Below, in pieces: positions 25,219 to 39,270 of a DNA stretch of 64,000 bases. Where the stretch lies: positions 744,001 through 808,000 of the forward strand of contig JAAXNY010000006.1 of assembly GCA_013420905.1 (NCBI GenBank). Reading direction: 5' to 3'. Within the stretch, counting starts at the first letter, position 1; each line of letters opens with the position of its first letter. The DNA comes from Collybia mongolica. Taxonomy: Eukaryota > Basidiomycota > Agaricomycetes > Agaricales > Clitocybaceae. Below the pieces are notes generated by a model. That model searched no databases, had not been told where the DNA came from, and saw only the letters and a list, made by a program, of their open reading frames with translations. A program made the position numbers and the translations under genes.

Positions 25219-26716
25219 GCGCAACACTCAACAATGTACAAGCTATATGGTCAGAAGGAAGAGATGAACAACGGTAACCTGGGGCATCACCCTAGATAAA
25301 GTATCTCCAGGCCACCTGATCCCAAACAAGCTTAGAGTTGAATCTTACGGTACGGCATTTGCGGAAGAATCGGACTTCAGATAAATTGGAGTCGTGAGCC
25401 AAAATTATCGAACATGGTCCCGAGAAGGCTTGGAAACCTGTGAATGACCCAGTAATGTTGAAATACAGGCCGGACATATGACTCGAAGAGCATGGTGTTG
25501 CCGACGAACCCTGAGCGTGAGCATCAAGTTCGCTTCCCTGTCATGGTATCAGGAGCTTTTTGGGTCATGAGTGTAGTTTGCGAGCCGTTTAACCAAAGGT
25601 CTCCCTGAACCCTTGGGAGCCTCGAGGCTTATGTGGATTTTTTGTCTTATGGACTTGAGGCAAGGAAAACAGAGGTGTTTCCCGGGCTGGACAAACTGTG
25701 AGATATGGCATTCATATATACGGGAAAGCTTCAAGGACTAGCCAAAATGGAGAAAGAAAGTTACCGAACCAGTCAAACGAACCAGTCCAAACTCGGAATT
25801 ATGCAATCCCGGTGGTTTCTATGTTCTCCGAGGAGTCCTCCCCCTGTTAAGCATCAAATTTTCAACGTCGTTGCGGTTTCGGACTCCGTCAGCGCTCCTT
25901 TTTTGTTCCTTTCCAGAGTGGGCCCCGATGCACACAGGGAAAGAGAAATGAATTCCCTGAGGGTTTGTGACAGGATTGCCGGATCACTGACGGATTTCCG
26001 ATTAACCCATCGCGGACTGGTCTTCGCCCTATCACTCATATTTGAGGTCTGGTTTAGGGTATCTTCCCTTGAAAATGGCCAAGAATATATCCCCCTTTCA
26101 GTTCAGGAATTCAGAATTCAATCCCCATATATCGCGCGCTCGTCTGATGGAACCTAACATCGAAAGCAATAAAAGCTTCAGACAGCCCACTGAAGTGGAT
26201 GATGTTTAATGGGCGTCAACCTTCCAAATCGCAGGCAGTTCACCTTACGATAGAATGTTCATCAGTAATCACGTATCCAATACCCTTTCATTGAAGACGT
26301 TAACGTCAACACGACTTTCCCCGCTCTCTTTGAGATTCGGTGGTTCCTATTTGCGTTCAGTCTCGCTGCGTTTTGCACTTTATTTTTATCGATAGATACC
26401 ATCTCTGGACACTAATGTGTCCCGAATAGTTTAATGATCAGGCAAAGTCATGATACAGCCCATGAAGACTTGTGTGAGATTGGTTGAGGCAAGGGTTTGC
26501 ACAACCTCCATGCACGCATGCAGCATTCCATGGTCTTTGAATTGGACCATGATTACTGACTCTATATCGACAATGCTGACGTTCACCAGGAGTCATTCTG
26601 GCCAAAATGATAATGATATTTTGCCCGTATATCTAAGCGATCTTATTGGGTATTTGATGAGCGCACGTGAACTCTGATCAGTTCATCTGACTCGATTTAC
26701 AGCTCAAAAAAGTTGG
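25219..26716. other. Divergent intergenic region
   Basis: 1.5 kb between the divergent UNC93 copy 2 and lysyl-tRNA synthetase genes. Open frames here (25705-26157) lack domains. Presumably both promoters. Confidence 0.35.
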
Positions 26717-29102
<2,386 letters not shown>

Positions 29103-30275
29103 ATCTAGAAGATGTGCAATGTTTAAAAAAAAAAAAAAAGAAAAAGGCATTGACTTCACTTTTTTCATGAATATTTTCCTCGATGATATCATCGCAACGG
29201 TCCGATTGTCTCCATCGATGTTCTATAAGCGGAAGCCCCCGAGATTCGTCGTTCCGTGTGTGCTCCTTAGAGAAGTTCTTGCGCTGGTGGAGAAGTTTGA
29301 GTGAATACAAGCAAAGTCTATAGTCCGAGAGGAGTGTTATCACGTACATTTGAAGCGTAAAAAGGACGTTGCAAAACAACGATAACGACATGTCCCTGGT
29401 GGTGTGGAACGTACGAGTGCATGGCCGTGTAAAGCCATCGGTAAGTATAAATAGTCTACTGTAATGCTTCACCCAGCCTCTTTCTAGAGCTCATACACTA
29501 TTCGTCTCGGATCCCATTACCATCATCGACACCTACCCAGGCTGTCTTCGCGGCCTTGAATCCGGTACAGTCTAGATTGCTCATCATGGCATATGCTTCA
29601 TCCGACGGGTGCTGACGGGTGTCTGCCTGGCTTCATGCCCACTATCTCTCTTTTTAATCCAGTGGATTCTATCGAAGTTCCAGCGCATGTCCATTTCCTG
29701 CGATACGTCGCCTGGTTTTTCCGGTTCTGTGGTAGACACACAGATAACTACCTCTCACCAACCTACGGTGGCCTCAAGCCTATCGGATTAAATATGAATT
29801 CAGCAAGTGTCCTCGATAGGTATCAAGGCTATTAAGATCAGGTATGTGTTGCATGTATATAGTCACTGTTGGTGACATGAACTTCATAGAGTATATCGTG
29901 CCAATTAAAAATAAAAGGGGATCGCGACCACTGCTAGGCCTCTTCGTGGCTGTGCCTCATGGGGTCTTCTGACCCGGCATAGAATCGGACGCTCGGAGGA
30001 CCTCGGGACATGATAACCAGCTCCCACCATTATTTAAACCCAAGCCGTATGCTTCAGATCCTTATCTCGCCTCCAGAACGTGAGTTTTAGTCTTCCAATG
30101 TAGGACCCCTTATCTGACGGATTTTGTTTTCAAGACCCTTAATTTTCCAAGCCACCCACTCAACTGTCATAGGCAGTCAGCACCAGTTTTGTGGTGCGTT
30201 CTATATTTAGGTCACAAGGGTCCGCTGCGTAGACTGAAATCACAACCCGTTAGGCGAATCCAAATCTATCTTGCA
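29103..30275. other. Intergenic, A-rich tract
   Basis: Poly(A)-like tract at 29121-29140 just after the synthetase gene. No further gene supported. Confidence 0.4.
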
Positions 30276-31733
30276 ATGAACGAACCTGAAGGTGTCGAGA
30301 TCCAACCATTTCTCATTCCAGGGAAATCCGAGCGATCGGGCGAACCAGGCCTCGAACATGGAACTCCACCTGCCCTTCGTCTACCCCCTGACCTTATAGA
30401 GACCATATTCCTCCATCACTTCAGGAATGGCGCGTTACCAACCAGTTTCCCTCCGAAAGGAAGAATCGCCACTTCATTACAGCTCGGACACATTTGCAGG
30501 TCTTGGAGAAACATCGCACTATGCATTCCGCACATCTGGGCATCTCTGACCGTTGATTTTGATCTCCTACCAAGCGATACTGCCTGCGATCTACTAGAAA
30601 CTTGGTTCTCAAGGTCCGGTGAAAGGGTACCATTATCCATAACTTGTTCCTCCACATTCGACTGTCCTGATTTGATGGGGACCATTTTCAACTACGCCCG
30701 TCGTTGGAAATATCTCAATCTCAGTATCCCCCTTTCGTCACTCAGACCGTCTGTGGGACGACGAACGTCCGATAACCTCTTCGAGATATTGGAGACAATA
30801 GTTCTCCGCTTTACGTCCTGCACACACGTGGGCCAAATTCCTATCTTCACAGGGGCTCCTCGTCTTCGGACGCTCTTACTTCCAGCTGCATCTAAGGGAT
30901 GTCACATTCCCTCTGATGTTTTGTATCGAAATTTACCGGCTTTCCAATGGCACCAAATAACACACTTTGTGTCTGGCCATGGTTTCACGCCAATCGAAAC
31001 CCTTGATTTCTTTGCCCAATGTCACAATCTCATCGATTGCAGCATTGCAATTAAAGGCAAAGTTGGTCATTACGACCAACAAACTTTTGGCCCCGCTCCT
31101 GCGACGAGAGGGGAGCTAAAGTCACTACGCAAACTCCGAATTCAGACTTGGGTCGAGCCTGGCGGCTTATTTTCGAACCTCGAGCTGCCAGCGCTTGTCG
31201 ATTTTGAATTGTCGGGTCCCACTTATTTCTTTGCAGACCCCTTGGTGCATATGATCAAGGAGTCGCAATGCAGCCTGGAGCGCTTTTGCCTACGTGATGT
31301 TATCACATGGCCGGCAGAAATTGTGCAGTGCTTGCGAGAAATGCCCAGCCTCCTGGAGTTGGAACTATCCTCTCCAGAGGAGGAGACGTTCAAGGAGTAC
31401 CTTGACGATGATGCATTACTTCAACTCACCGACAATGGAATATCGCCGGGAGGCTTATTGCTGCCACAGTTGGAGGTAGTGAAGCTTGGACATACATTTT
31501 ATTCTGGTTCGTCGCTGTTGGTGGACATGTTTCACTCGCGATGGGACCTGACTCGTAAGGGGGGTGGTGCCAAGCTGTCAGCAAGGCTCCGACGAGTGGA
31601 ACTTGAGTTTCCCGTTCGTTTTATTACTATTACAGGCAAGGCGGCGGAGAGGCTTGCTTATATGGAAGCGCAAGGGTTAGAAGTCAGCACACACATATCT
31701 CGAACATCGTCTCTTTCTGACTTGGGTGTCTGA
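30276..31733 (+). CDS. F-box protein, agaric type
   Basis: Start at ATG 30276 (MNEPEGVEIQPFLIP); the frame opens earlier but without a better ATG. The N-terminal F-box reads LPPDLIETIFLHHF ... SLQLGHICRSWRNIALCIPHIWASL, the characteristic form in the very large basidiomycete F-box family. The remaining 400 residues have leucine-rich-repeat-like spacing (LRKLRIQTW, LPALVDFELSG, MPSLLELELSS, LLPQLEVVKLG). Single exon, about 485 residues. F-box proteins select substrates for SCF ubiquitin ligases; the target is unknown. Confidence 0.88.
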   Translation: MNEPEGVEIQPFLIPGKSERSGEPGLEHGTPPALRLPPDLIETIFLHHFRNGALPTSFPPKGRIATSLQLGHICRSWRNIALCIPHIWASLTVDFDLLPSDTACDLLETWFSRSGERVPLSITCSSTFDCPDLMGTIFNYARRWKYLNLSIPLSSLRPSVGRRTSDNLFEILETIVLRFTSCTHVGQIPIFTGAPRLRTLLLPAASKGCHIPSDVLYRNLPAFQWHQITHFVSGHGFTPIETLDFFAQCHNLIDCSIAIKGKVGHYDQQTFGPAPATRGELKSLRKLRIQTWVEPGGLFSNLELPALVDFELSGPTYFFADPLVHMIKESQCSLERFCLRDVITWPAEIVQCLREMPSLLELELSSPEEETFKEYLDDDALLQLTDNGISPGGLLLPQLEVVKLGHTFYSGSSLLVDMFHSRWDLTRKGGGAKLSARLRRVELEFPVRFITITGKAAERLAYMEAQGLEVSTHISRTSSLSDLGV

Positions 31734-32600
31734 GCATGATTTACGAGAACAAATGCAATACTGCAGTCACTTGCAGTCTGGACAATGTACTACCTCTCAC
31801 ATTATATCATATCATATTATTAATAAATTACCTGTAGGCAGATTAAGCACCTCGTTCTTGAACCGATGCTTGACGTTTTGTGAAAAAGCCATCCCAGTAT
31901 GAATCATGCTGCGCGGAGCGCACTGGAATGAAACTCTGTATTGATAATTCCAACTTTATAGGAGCATGGTGGATGAAGGCTGTGGGAACGCCTAAGCCAC
32001 TGTATCGGTAGACCACGGTGGCGAATGAAAGTCATCCTTCCAAGCATCTTGGTAGGCAGAAACTGGTCCAAGGCAAGGAGTGTCTGCAGGTACAAATGTA
32101 TATTGCACAAAAGTCGTTTAATTTCACGAATCCGATCTATTTGCCCATATTAGAGTGAAGATGGCGTCTTTTTCCCGTGTCCGATATCAGTGAGGAACTT
32201 GTAGAAAACAGGATACACTAATGCGTATCCTAACCTAAATAGAACCCTTGATATCATCTTCAAGCTGCAGTAGGATGCTGCCTTTCTTGAGGTCTCTAAT
32301 ATATCAAACCCCACTCCCACAATGCAATATGAAGTTGTAGGATTTAGTAGTTGCGCCTGTTGTATGTAGATCATTTCTCGAGGACTAGAGGGTCAGGAGG
32401 GGGAGTCGGTCTTCAAATTATTGGGCACTTGATTGCATTACGTAAATGATTCTAGAGCTCTCGTTCATCCCGATGTTGTAGCACAAAGCAGGGATTGTGC
32501 AGGCAGCATTAAAGGGAGAAAGAAATTGTGGCTTTTACAGCTTTTGTACCCATATCTGATCCTCCTCCTTGGCATCGGACAGAGTGCTGCCCACACCACC
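31734..32600. other. Intergenic, no gene seen
   Basis: No supported exon or repeat; a short AT-rich palindromic stretch (ATATCATATCATATT) at about 31800-31820. Confidence 0.35.
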
Positions 32601-33889
32601 ATGAGTGAATTTAGTCAAGATTCTGAAACGGTCGTGCCCATGGGTGTAGCCGAGTCGGCGTTGCTTGAAAGGATCCACAAATCCGTGGTAAACTCTGCTG
32701 CATAGCTCAAGTGATGCAGAGCCTTATTGACTGTGTGCCGCTCCCAGGATCGTATCGTGCGGCTCTGCCCCCACGGTGACATACAGGCTATCCAGTCTGC
32801 GACTAGGATGGCGCTTGAGCCTGTCTTGATCGGCACCCCGGAGACAAGACCTGTAGGCATACGTTTATGCTGATGCAGCGCCCATGGGTGGGCTTATCTA
32901 TATTCACTATACCAGATCCTTCCATTTTTCACCTGGTCTCAAGAAACATTACGATCTTTGGATATCACAGAACAGCAATTCGGATCAAGATACATTGCTC
33001 TACTATCGGATGCCGCGACTGTTGGCGCTGACGCGATTGTATTAAGCCCTATCACTGAAAGGACGTTGGCGACGGTGTACAGGTTTGTTATAGATGTACG
33101 TGAATGTTGTCTTTGTTGGCCCCATGTATAGAAAAAAGTCTTTTAGGATGGAAGGTCCTGGCGGCGCCCCGTTGTCGACGCATTTCTACTGCAACTAGGC
33201 ATCAGCCAAGAAGAAATACAGGAGGCGACACAGGTACCCAAGGAAGACGGGTTGCAAACTCTCATCATACCGGAGCCCCGAATTCGCAGCGATACCATTG
33301 CATCTGCATCAACCGACACCCCACTGCCTTCCAATTACATATTGGCGACTGCCCTCCGGGAAAGAATGCCCGGTTTCAATGGGCCTACCCTCATGGACGA
33401 CGACGAGTTTCCAGATCATTTCAAGAAGTACGGCATTGGCCATGTCAGCGTCGTCAAAGTGAATACGGAACATGTCGAAGACGGAATATACGAGGCCATT
33501 GGGCGCTCGATGGCGGGGTGCGTCATTTACAAGTGAGCGGCTTTATTGTTCGTATTCGAAATATGGTCTGAAGCCCCCTCCTGCGGAAAAGACGTGAATA
33601 TATCCATTGTGTGGTGGCGACAGCTACGGAATGGATATTTCTTGTCGTGGTAAACACTCTGAAACCCGATGGGGAGGAGCCTTTGCGCCAATACTATCGA
33701 ACCAAGGTGTACGAGTTTGTTCATGAGACGGATTCGGCAGAGTCAGACCGCCAGGCAAGGGTGGTCGTTGCACTGCTTCTCCTATGGGTACGCCTCTGCT
33801 TGTTGACTTTTGGTCCGCACAATTGACGGGAGATGCAGATAAAACAATCTTTTGAGGAATTTGATGATTTTATGAACATGAACGAATGA
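32601..33889 (+). CDS. Multi-exon hypothetical protein
   Basis: Not recognised. Exons join in phase: ATG 32601 (MSEFSQDSETVVPMGVAESA) to ...HKSV; then DRIVRLCPHGDIQAIQSATR ... TPETRP; then ILPFFTWSQETLRSLDITEQ ... ATVGADAIVLSPITERTL; then (from about 33146) DGRSWRRPVVDAFLLQLGIS ... GRSMAGCVIYK; then REYIHCVVATATEWIFLVVV ... VVVALLLLW; then IKQSFEEFDDFMNMNE ending TGA 33887-33889. Introns are GT-AG, the last ending GCAG before ATAAAACAA. About 330 residues, acidic, no signal peptide, no obvious membrane segment besides the VALLLLW stretch. The alternation of hydrophobic and charged residues and the consistent phases make it a real gene; the first junctions are less certain. Confidence 0.6.
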
Positions 33890-34920
33890 TTGTTGGTGAC
33901 TTTTTTCATACGAGGAATACAGACGCAGGGAATGGATGGTAACCCCATGAGAGTAATATGTGTAGAGGCTGTGTGGCCTTTTTTTAATTCCGCAGGCAGA
34001 TCATCTTCGTTGAAGCCCCCAAACTTGACCCGGTCAGAGTATGTGGGTGAAATCTTTTGGGCGGTGTGCATCACAGGTCCAACTCAATAAATAAATAAAA
34101 TCGTGTTTAGTCGGTTCCTAGTCCGAACGGGGAAAAGTTGCGTAAAAATCAGCTCAAAGTTGGCTGAAAATTGTACTTTCTTTTTTTTTTTTTGACTAAT
34201 GTCGGAATATCTGACAATTTTTTTTTAACTGAGGGTCCAAGAGTACGGTCATTGGAGATGTTAGATGTCCATGTCATAGTTGATCATGAAGAGCACGGAG
34301 ACGTGTATATTTCAGGGTTCTAGTCACGTCCATTTGCAAGTCGGGCGTGAATTCCTGGCATGGATTTGACGCGTGCATATGAGTGTTATTCTCGTGAATG
34401 GCTGGTTGTACGCGAGGTGATCGCTTAGATGTTTTGATTCATGGATTGCCTCGACTCTTGCGTGCGTCAGGTTTGGATGATTACAGCCCTCGCAGGCCCG
34501 TCAACTGGACTCGCGTGTCCGATATGATTCCCTATCTATGATGTACTGAGATGTAGCGAAGGGAGGCACTGAACGAACGACACAGGATTTGTTAGGAGTT
34601 GATAGGCGATCTGGGCACGGTGTGGATGCATGAAACAAAGAGAACTATTGTCTTGTGCATCAATACACATACGAAATAAGGAAAAAGAAAGCAAGATTCT
34701 AAGAGCGCGAGGGCCCGAAGGGAAGCGGGAGAAAGTGTACTATCATTGACCGAATGAAAAACCAATACCGATACACACGGGAAGTAGAGTAAGTGGATGG
34801 ATGAGATTCGGGGTGAGGATGGGATAGGGTACAGACGGCCAGCGAGCGGAAGCATATAAGTAGTAAAATGGTAGGGGACTATGGACAGGGTGTGCTACAT
34901 GAAAACCCTAAGCAAAGCCT
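33890..34920. other. Intergenic with T-rich tracts
   Basis: Two T-rich runs at about 34180-34194 and 34219-34227. Otherwise nothing; likely 3' region of YOP1. Confidence 0.4.
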
Positions 34921-35711
34921 CTACTCGTTGTGGACGGGCTCGGCAGTGGAAGTCGTAGGGGCGACAGCGCGAGACTGCGAGGAGATATTGTTGAGGACAG
35001 GCTTGAGCACATTCAAGTAGGTGATTTGGGCGCCCTAAGGGGGAGGGGGGGGGGGTTAGCGGTGTTAGGCAAAGGAACGTGGATGGAGATAGACGACCGG
35101 GTAAATGGAACAAGGCCGAAAAAGGAAGTGATAGGCGAGGGAAAAAGAGCAGCATGGAAACGCCTGGAAACGCGCTGCTGGGGGGGGAAAGGGGTAGGGA
35201 GGTATGGAAGGGAGACTTACGCGGAAGGCAGGGAGCTGGAGCCAAATGATGAAGATGGTCTTGAAAGCAAAGTACCAGGGGAGATAGTAGAGGACGAGGC
35301 GCAGGGCAAAGGATTCGAGGAAGTTGAAGAAGCCAAAGACGACCCAGTAGGTGAGCCACTGGACGTCATCATGAGGAGAGGGCGACTCGATTGCCTTGAA
35401 GGAAAGGTACGCGGGGAGGGCCCAGCCGACGAGGTTGGAGACGGGTGCGGCGAGTGGGTTGATGGTGTGGAGGATGGCGAGGAGCAAGAGAGTCCCAAGG
35501 ACAGCGTATGTCTTGGGGACTTGGGTACGCTGCTCGAGGTTAACGAGGACAGGGTACTTTGTGAGCTGCAGTGGGGGGTTGGGTTAGTGAGATTTGGAAA
35601 CCAAGTGGGGTGGAAACATGCCTCCTTGTCGAGCTGGTCGTTGTAGTACTTTGCTTTGTTCTGAGCCTGGAGGACTAGAGGATGTTGCTGGACCTTTTGA
35701 GCGGCGGACAT
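34921..35711 (-). CDS. YOP1: YOP1/REEP-family ER membrane-shaping protein
   Basis: Bends and stabilises tubular endoplasmic reticulum. Three exons: 35622-35711, 35221-35565, 34921-35034. ATG 35711 gives MSAAQKVQQHPLVLQAQNKA ... DQLDKE. Exon 2 reads LTKYPVLVNLEQRTQVPKTY with hydrophobic hairpins LLAILHTINPLAAPVSNLVGWALPAYLSF and the TB2/DP1 core SPSPHDDVQWLTYWVVFGFF, LESFALRLVLYYLPWYFAFKTIF. Exon 3 reads GAQITYLNVLKPVLNNISSQ ... EPVHNE-stop. The first intron begins GC (GAG|GCATGT) rather than GT, and ends CTGCAG. About 180 residues, normal. It shares a 180-bp divergent promoter region with OST5. Confidence 0.95.
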
Positions 35712-35891
35712 GGTGAAAAAGCTGAATAAAGTAGGAAAGTTGGGGCGTAAAAGTCGTTGGAAGAATGAAGTTGGGTTGTGAATTGAAACGCGCCTTTTTG
35801 GTTGTCAGTCTTGGTGATGACATCTGTTTGTGTCTCATCAATACGTCAGCAACCCAAGGCGTCACTCATTTCCTCCACTCACACCCACCCA

Positions 35892-36244
35892 ATGGACCAC
35901 CACACCGCAAAGGTAATACTCTCTTTTATCAACTCAGAGGCTAATACAAATACATGACCAGGCGCTCCACGCGTCCCTCCCCTCGTTTACCCCCATCGTA
36001 CCTGTCGCCCTTCTCCCTTACCTCGCCTTTGTCCTCCTGGCTGCCACGTTCGTCCTCGCCTTTTACTTTTCCACGTCAGTCCCTGCCCCGTACCTCACCC
36101 TAACACCAACCCTAAAATCCTCTCTCCCACAGCCTTCCAAAGGACACCGTCCCCCTTCGCGAGACCGCCGTCGCTGCTACCGCAAGCGTCCTAGCCGGCT
36201 TTGGCGTCGTCGCCATGTTCTGCACCGCCGGCGTATATGTCTAG
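35892..36244 (+). CDS. OST5: Oligosaccharyltransferase subunit OST5 (TMEM258 family)
   Basis: A small two-span membrane subunit of the N-glycosylation complex in the ER. Three exons: 35892-35912, 35962-36074, 36133-36244. Spliced product of about 81 residues: MDHHTAKALHASLPSFTPIV, hydrophobic segment LLPYLAFVLLAATFVLAFYF, loop LPKDTVPLRETAV, second segment TASVLAGFGVVAMFCTAGVYV. The end GxGV...GVYV and the two-span layout match Ost5/TMEM258. Too small and too spliced to show as a long frame. Its TAG (36242-36244) overlaps the stop codon of RPA12 on the other strand. Confidence 0.88.
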
Positions 36245-36919
36245 TTGTTAATTCGCCACCCGTGCTTACACGTCGTGCACTGCAGGACTGTTTCAGAAGG
36301 AGTGACACTAAAACAGAGAAGGGGCACCCACAGAGTAGAACACAGTCGACCCTTCGTCCGCGCTCCGCAACTGTAACACACAAAAAAAAATTCATACCCA
36401 CTTGTAATACCATCCAAGTGTAGACAGACTTACCTGCATTTCCTTCGAGTACGCTTGTAGGTTCCCGCACGCCGGGCATTTTTCAGATACCTGTGTAAGA
36501 GTTGTGTTAGTGACATCCTGTGTGCCCCTCAACCGTAAACACTCACAAGTGTTCCCTGGTCGCCTTGCGCATGTTGTTTCGTCTGCGTCTTGCGTTTCTG
36601 TCGCAGCACACTTGGGAACGCGTCCGCGTGCGATCGCGTTGTAATCTCTATGTTCTCGTATGCTGTGCAAGCCCAGGCTAACGGGTGAGACCGAATACAG
36701 TAAGGAGATTGGGGCCAGGCGCCGACGTACAGCTCGCTGGCTCTTCGTGCCCGCATTGCTCGCATGTCACGGTCATCTCGCCATCTTGCGGTAGCGAAAG
36801 GAGCGTCCCACAGGTCGGGCAGAACAACAGTGAGCCTGGTGAACGCATCTATCAGCCAGTAGGCGGCAGAATGGTGTGGGCATACCAATTTTGTGTGCTT
36901 TCGAGAGTTCAGCGTTCAT
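36241..36919 (-). CDS. RPA12: RNA polymerase I subunit RPA12 (A12.2)
   Basis: Supports RNA cleavage and termination by Pol I. Six exons: 36886-36919, 36731-36835, 36547-36662, 36434-36490, 36328-36370, 36241-36287. N-terminal zinc ribbon: GSLLFCPTCGTLLSLPQDGE ... VTCEQCGHEE. C-terminal TFIIS-like ribbon: VSEKCPACGNLQAYSKEMQ, the acidic catalytic hairpin motif LRSADEGSTVFYSV (QLRSADE signature) and LQCTTCKHGWRINN-stop. ATG at 36919 chosen (MNAELSKAHKIG); the frame opens further upstream without an ATG-supported reason. About 130 residues, normal. Stop codon 36241-36243 on the minus strand lies in a CTAG shared with OST5. Confidence 0.93.
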
Positions 36920-39270
36920 GGCGTATTCGTCGAATCGGGTCAGATCAGGCGGTTTTCTCAGACTCGGGGTGGAAGATTTCCGAGTCACGTGTGTGAGACG
37001 CGTCGCTCACGTGGTCGAAAATAGTACGACTGTTTGGAAAGAGAAAAGAAAATATACGTATCGTGTCTATACATTACAGCAGCACGGTCGTACCACGCGT
37101 CAGGCTTACACGCTGGTACTGGATGAGAAAATCGGGACTCCCTGATACGCACTACCGCACCCGGTAACCACACGTCATGAAACTTGGTTATAGATGTTGC
37201 ATAATTATTAATAATAATACAAGGAACTTTGTGCTAGGATGCCGGCGGAGTATCAGCACCGATGACAGCGTGGTTGTGGTAATGGTAGAAACGCTGGCAG
37301 CTCGATCGCCCTCCCCAAGGCACAGATCCTTATGCTGAGAGACCTCAGGTGTGCTGTGTCGTAATGACGGTTCCCTCTGCGTTGCTTGCTTTTGAAGGAG
37401 ACTCGGTACCGTCGTCTGGGCTCTACAAAGGCCTTGCCGAACATTCGAAAGGTTGGTGTGCTGTGTGAGAAAAGAGAGGTGTGATACGGTTGCTGTATTA
37501 TATGGGGGTGATATATCTCACCACTACAAGTGATGGCCTACAAGGTCCTTGCTAGCATTTCGCAAAGCTGGTTGATGATGCGATCATGCAAGTACTAGAC
37601 CCGCTAAGCCTCAAGTAGGATTATCGAAACATCTCACAAAAACGGGAGATTGGGTGGGTGATAGCCCACTGACGAGGGCCTCTGTCCGAAATGCAGCACA
37701 GGAAGGTAACGTGTACTTGGAATCAGCAGGGTTAGTAATGAACTCTGCTCTTGCACAAAGAAAAGGGGGCCGAACGGGCAGTCACAAGGCGCCAGCAGTC
37801 CGCGAAAAATACGGTCAGCCTTTGTCCAGGCTCCGAATCGGAGGAGGCTCCCATCGCCTGTGGCGGTTATGTGCTGTTATCACATGTGCGTGCATGGCCG
37901 TGATCATGACGGGATTAGCGTTTACTATAATTAGAGCAGACACTGTACATGTGTGGGTAGTCGGCAAATGGCGTGAATAAGACGTTTTAAACTTTCGACT
38001 GGACAATTGGGAGTTGGCTAATTGATACTGGCATCGGTAAACCGATGGCTAGGTGGGTGTACCCTTGTGAATGAAAGCTGTGATGGACGGTGGTGTTAGG
38101 CAGTCATATGTGCGGAAGCACGCGTTCCTGGATGTCACGGACTGGGGTGCAGGCGCCATTGTTTCTTGGAGGAGTTTTGGTCCGTTGAGAGGGAGTGAGC
38201 ATCCCCGGTAGTTACTTGACCTAGCGCGCAGGTACAGAGGTGGCTCGGTGAGCGGCGACCGAACTTCATCCTGTTGACCTATGTATGTAGTATGCACCAT
38301 CGGCAAGGGTTCAAGCGCCTATCCTGGTACGAACCTACCATGGTGACGAGATTCTCCCGAAGAGGTATCCACTTGGGCCCTCGGGGATGTGACCGTAGGG
38401 GGACTATAAAGACGGGAAGACTTTCTCACTTTACAATGGTTTGGTTGTGTGGGTCCCGATTGTCGACGTAAGGTGATCTGCAGCCGTTTGACTTTGTGGT
38501 GCTTGGGTCCATCAGAGATATCAGTTTTGGGAACTTGGAACTTGAAAAGAAGGAGAGAATTTTTCTGTGGGTGGTAAACAAAGTAAAGGATGGGGAAACG
38601 AATGGGGTTTTGGGAGAAGAGGCTTTTGTGTATGAAGGTGCATTTATCGGGCCCGAAATACAGGGGCAGGATATGACGTTTGGGAGGGGATCACATGGAT
38701 TCGAGTGTTTTCTTGGTTTGTTCTTTACGAAAATATGAGCCTCTCCGATGCCACGGAAAGTGGTGGGACTAGAATTTGCACGTTGAACGGTGAACCATGA
38801 TCAAAATATGACATTCGTAGTGGTTGGTTTGGATCACGTGAAGGGGCGCGAAAACAAAAAGACAAAGGGATCGCTGGTGGTGATGAACTGATGGCATATC
38901 TCAGGATGGATGGTTGCCCCTGCTGAGTGCTCCCGGCTATCTCCTGCACATCCTTGTTCTTTTCTCCTCCTTGTCTCTGACCTAACAACAATTGTGAAGT
39001 TCGAATTTAGATTACCTTGAACGGGATGGATTCCTTTTGTGTCCCAACAGATCTGATTGGCGTTGCTGAGGTTTGTGGGTCCAGGTGTCGTCGGGATATA
39101 ACCACACTGTGGAGAAAGGACAAAGCAGTAGTGAATACTTATCACACCCACCCGGTCTCCTTCGTTTCTCTCTCCACATACACGCTGTGCGTGTCATACA
39201 ACATCTACGTTCTCGCGTTGACCGTCTTTTCGATTCCTTCACGAATAAACTTATCACTCTTACGCAGATC
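36920..39270. other. Long intergenic region, no gene seen
   Basis: 2.3 kb with only domain-less open frames (37654-37980 plus, 38049-38306 minus, 38496-38738 plus). A C/T-rich tract at about 39145-39180 precedes the next gene and is a plausible core promoter. No RNA gene recognised. Confidence 0.4.

Noticed and set aside
37654..37980. 108-residue frame with one hydrophobic segment
   Set aside because: No supported start, no homology recognised, isolated in a long intergenic region.
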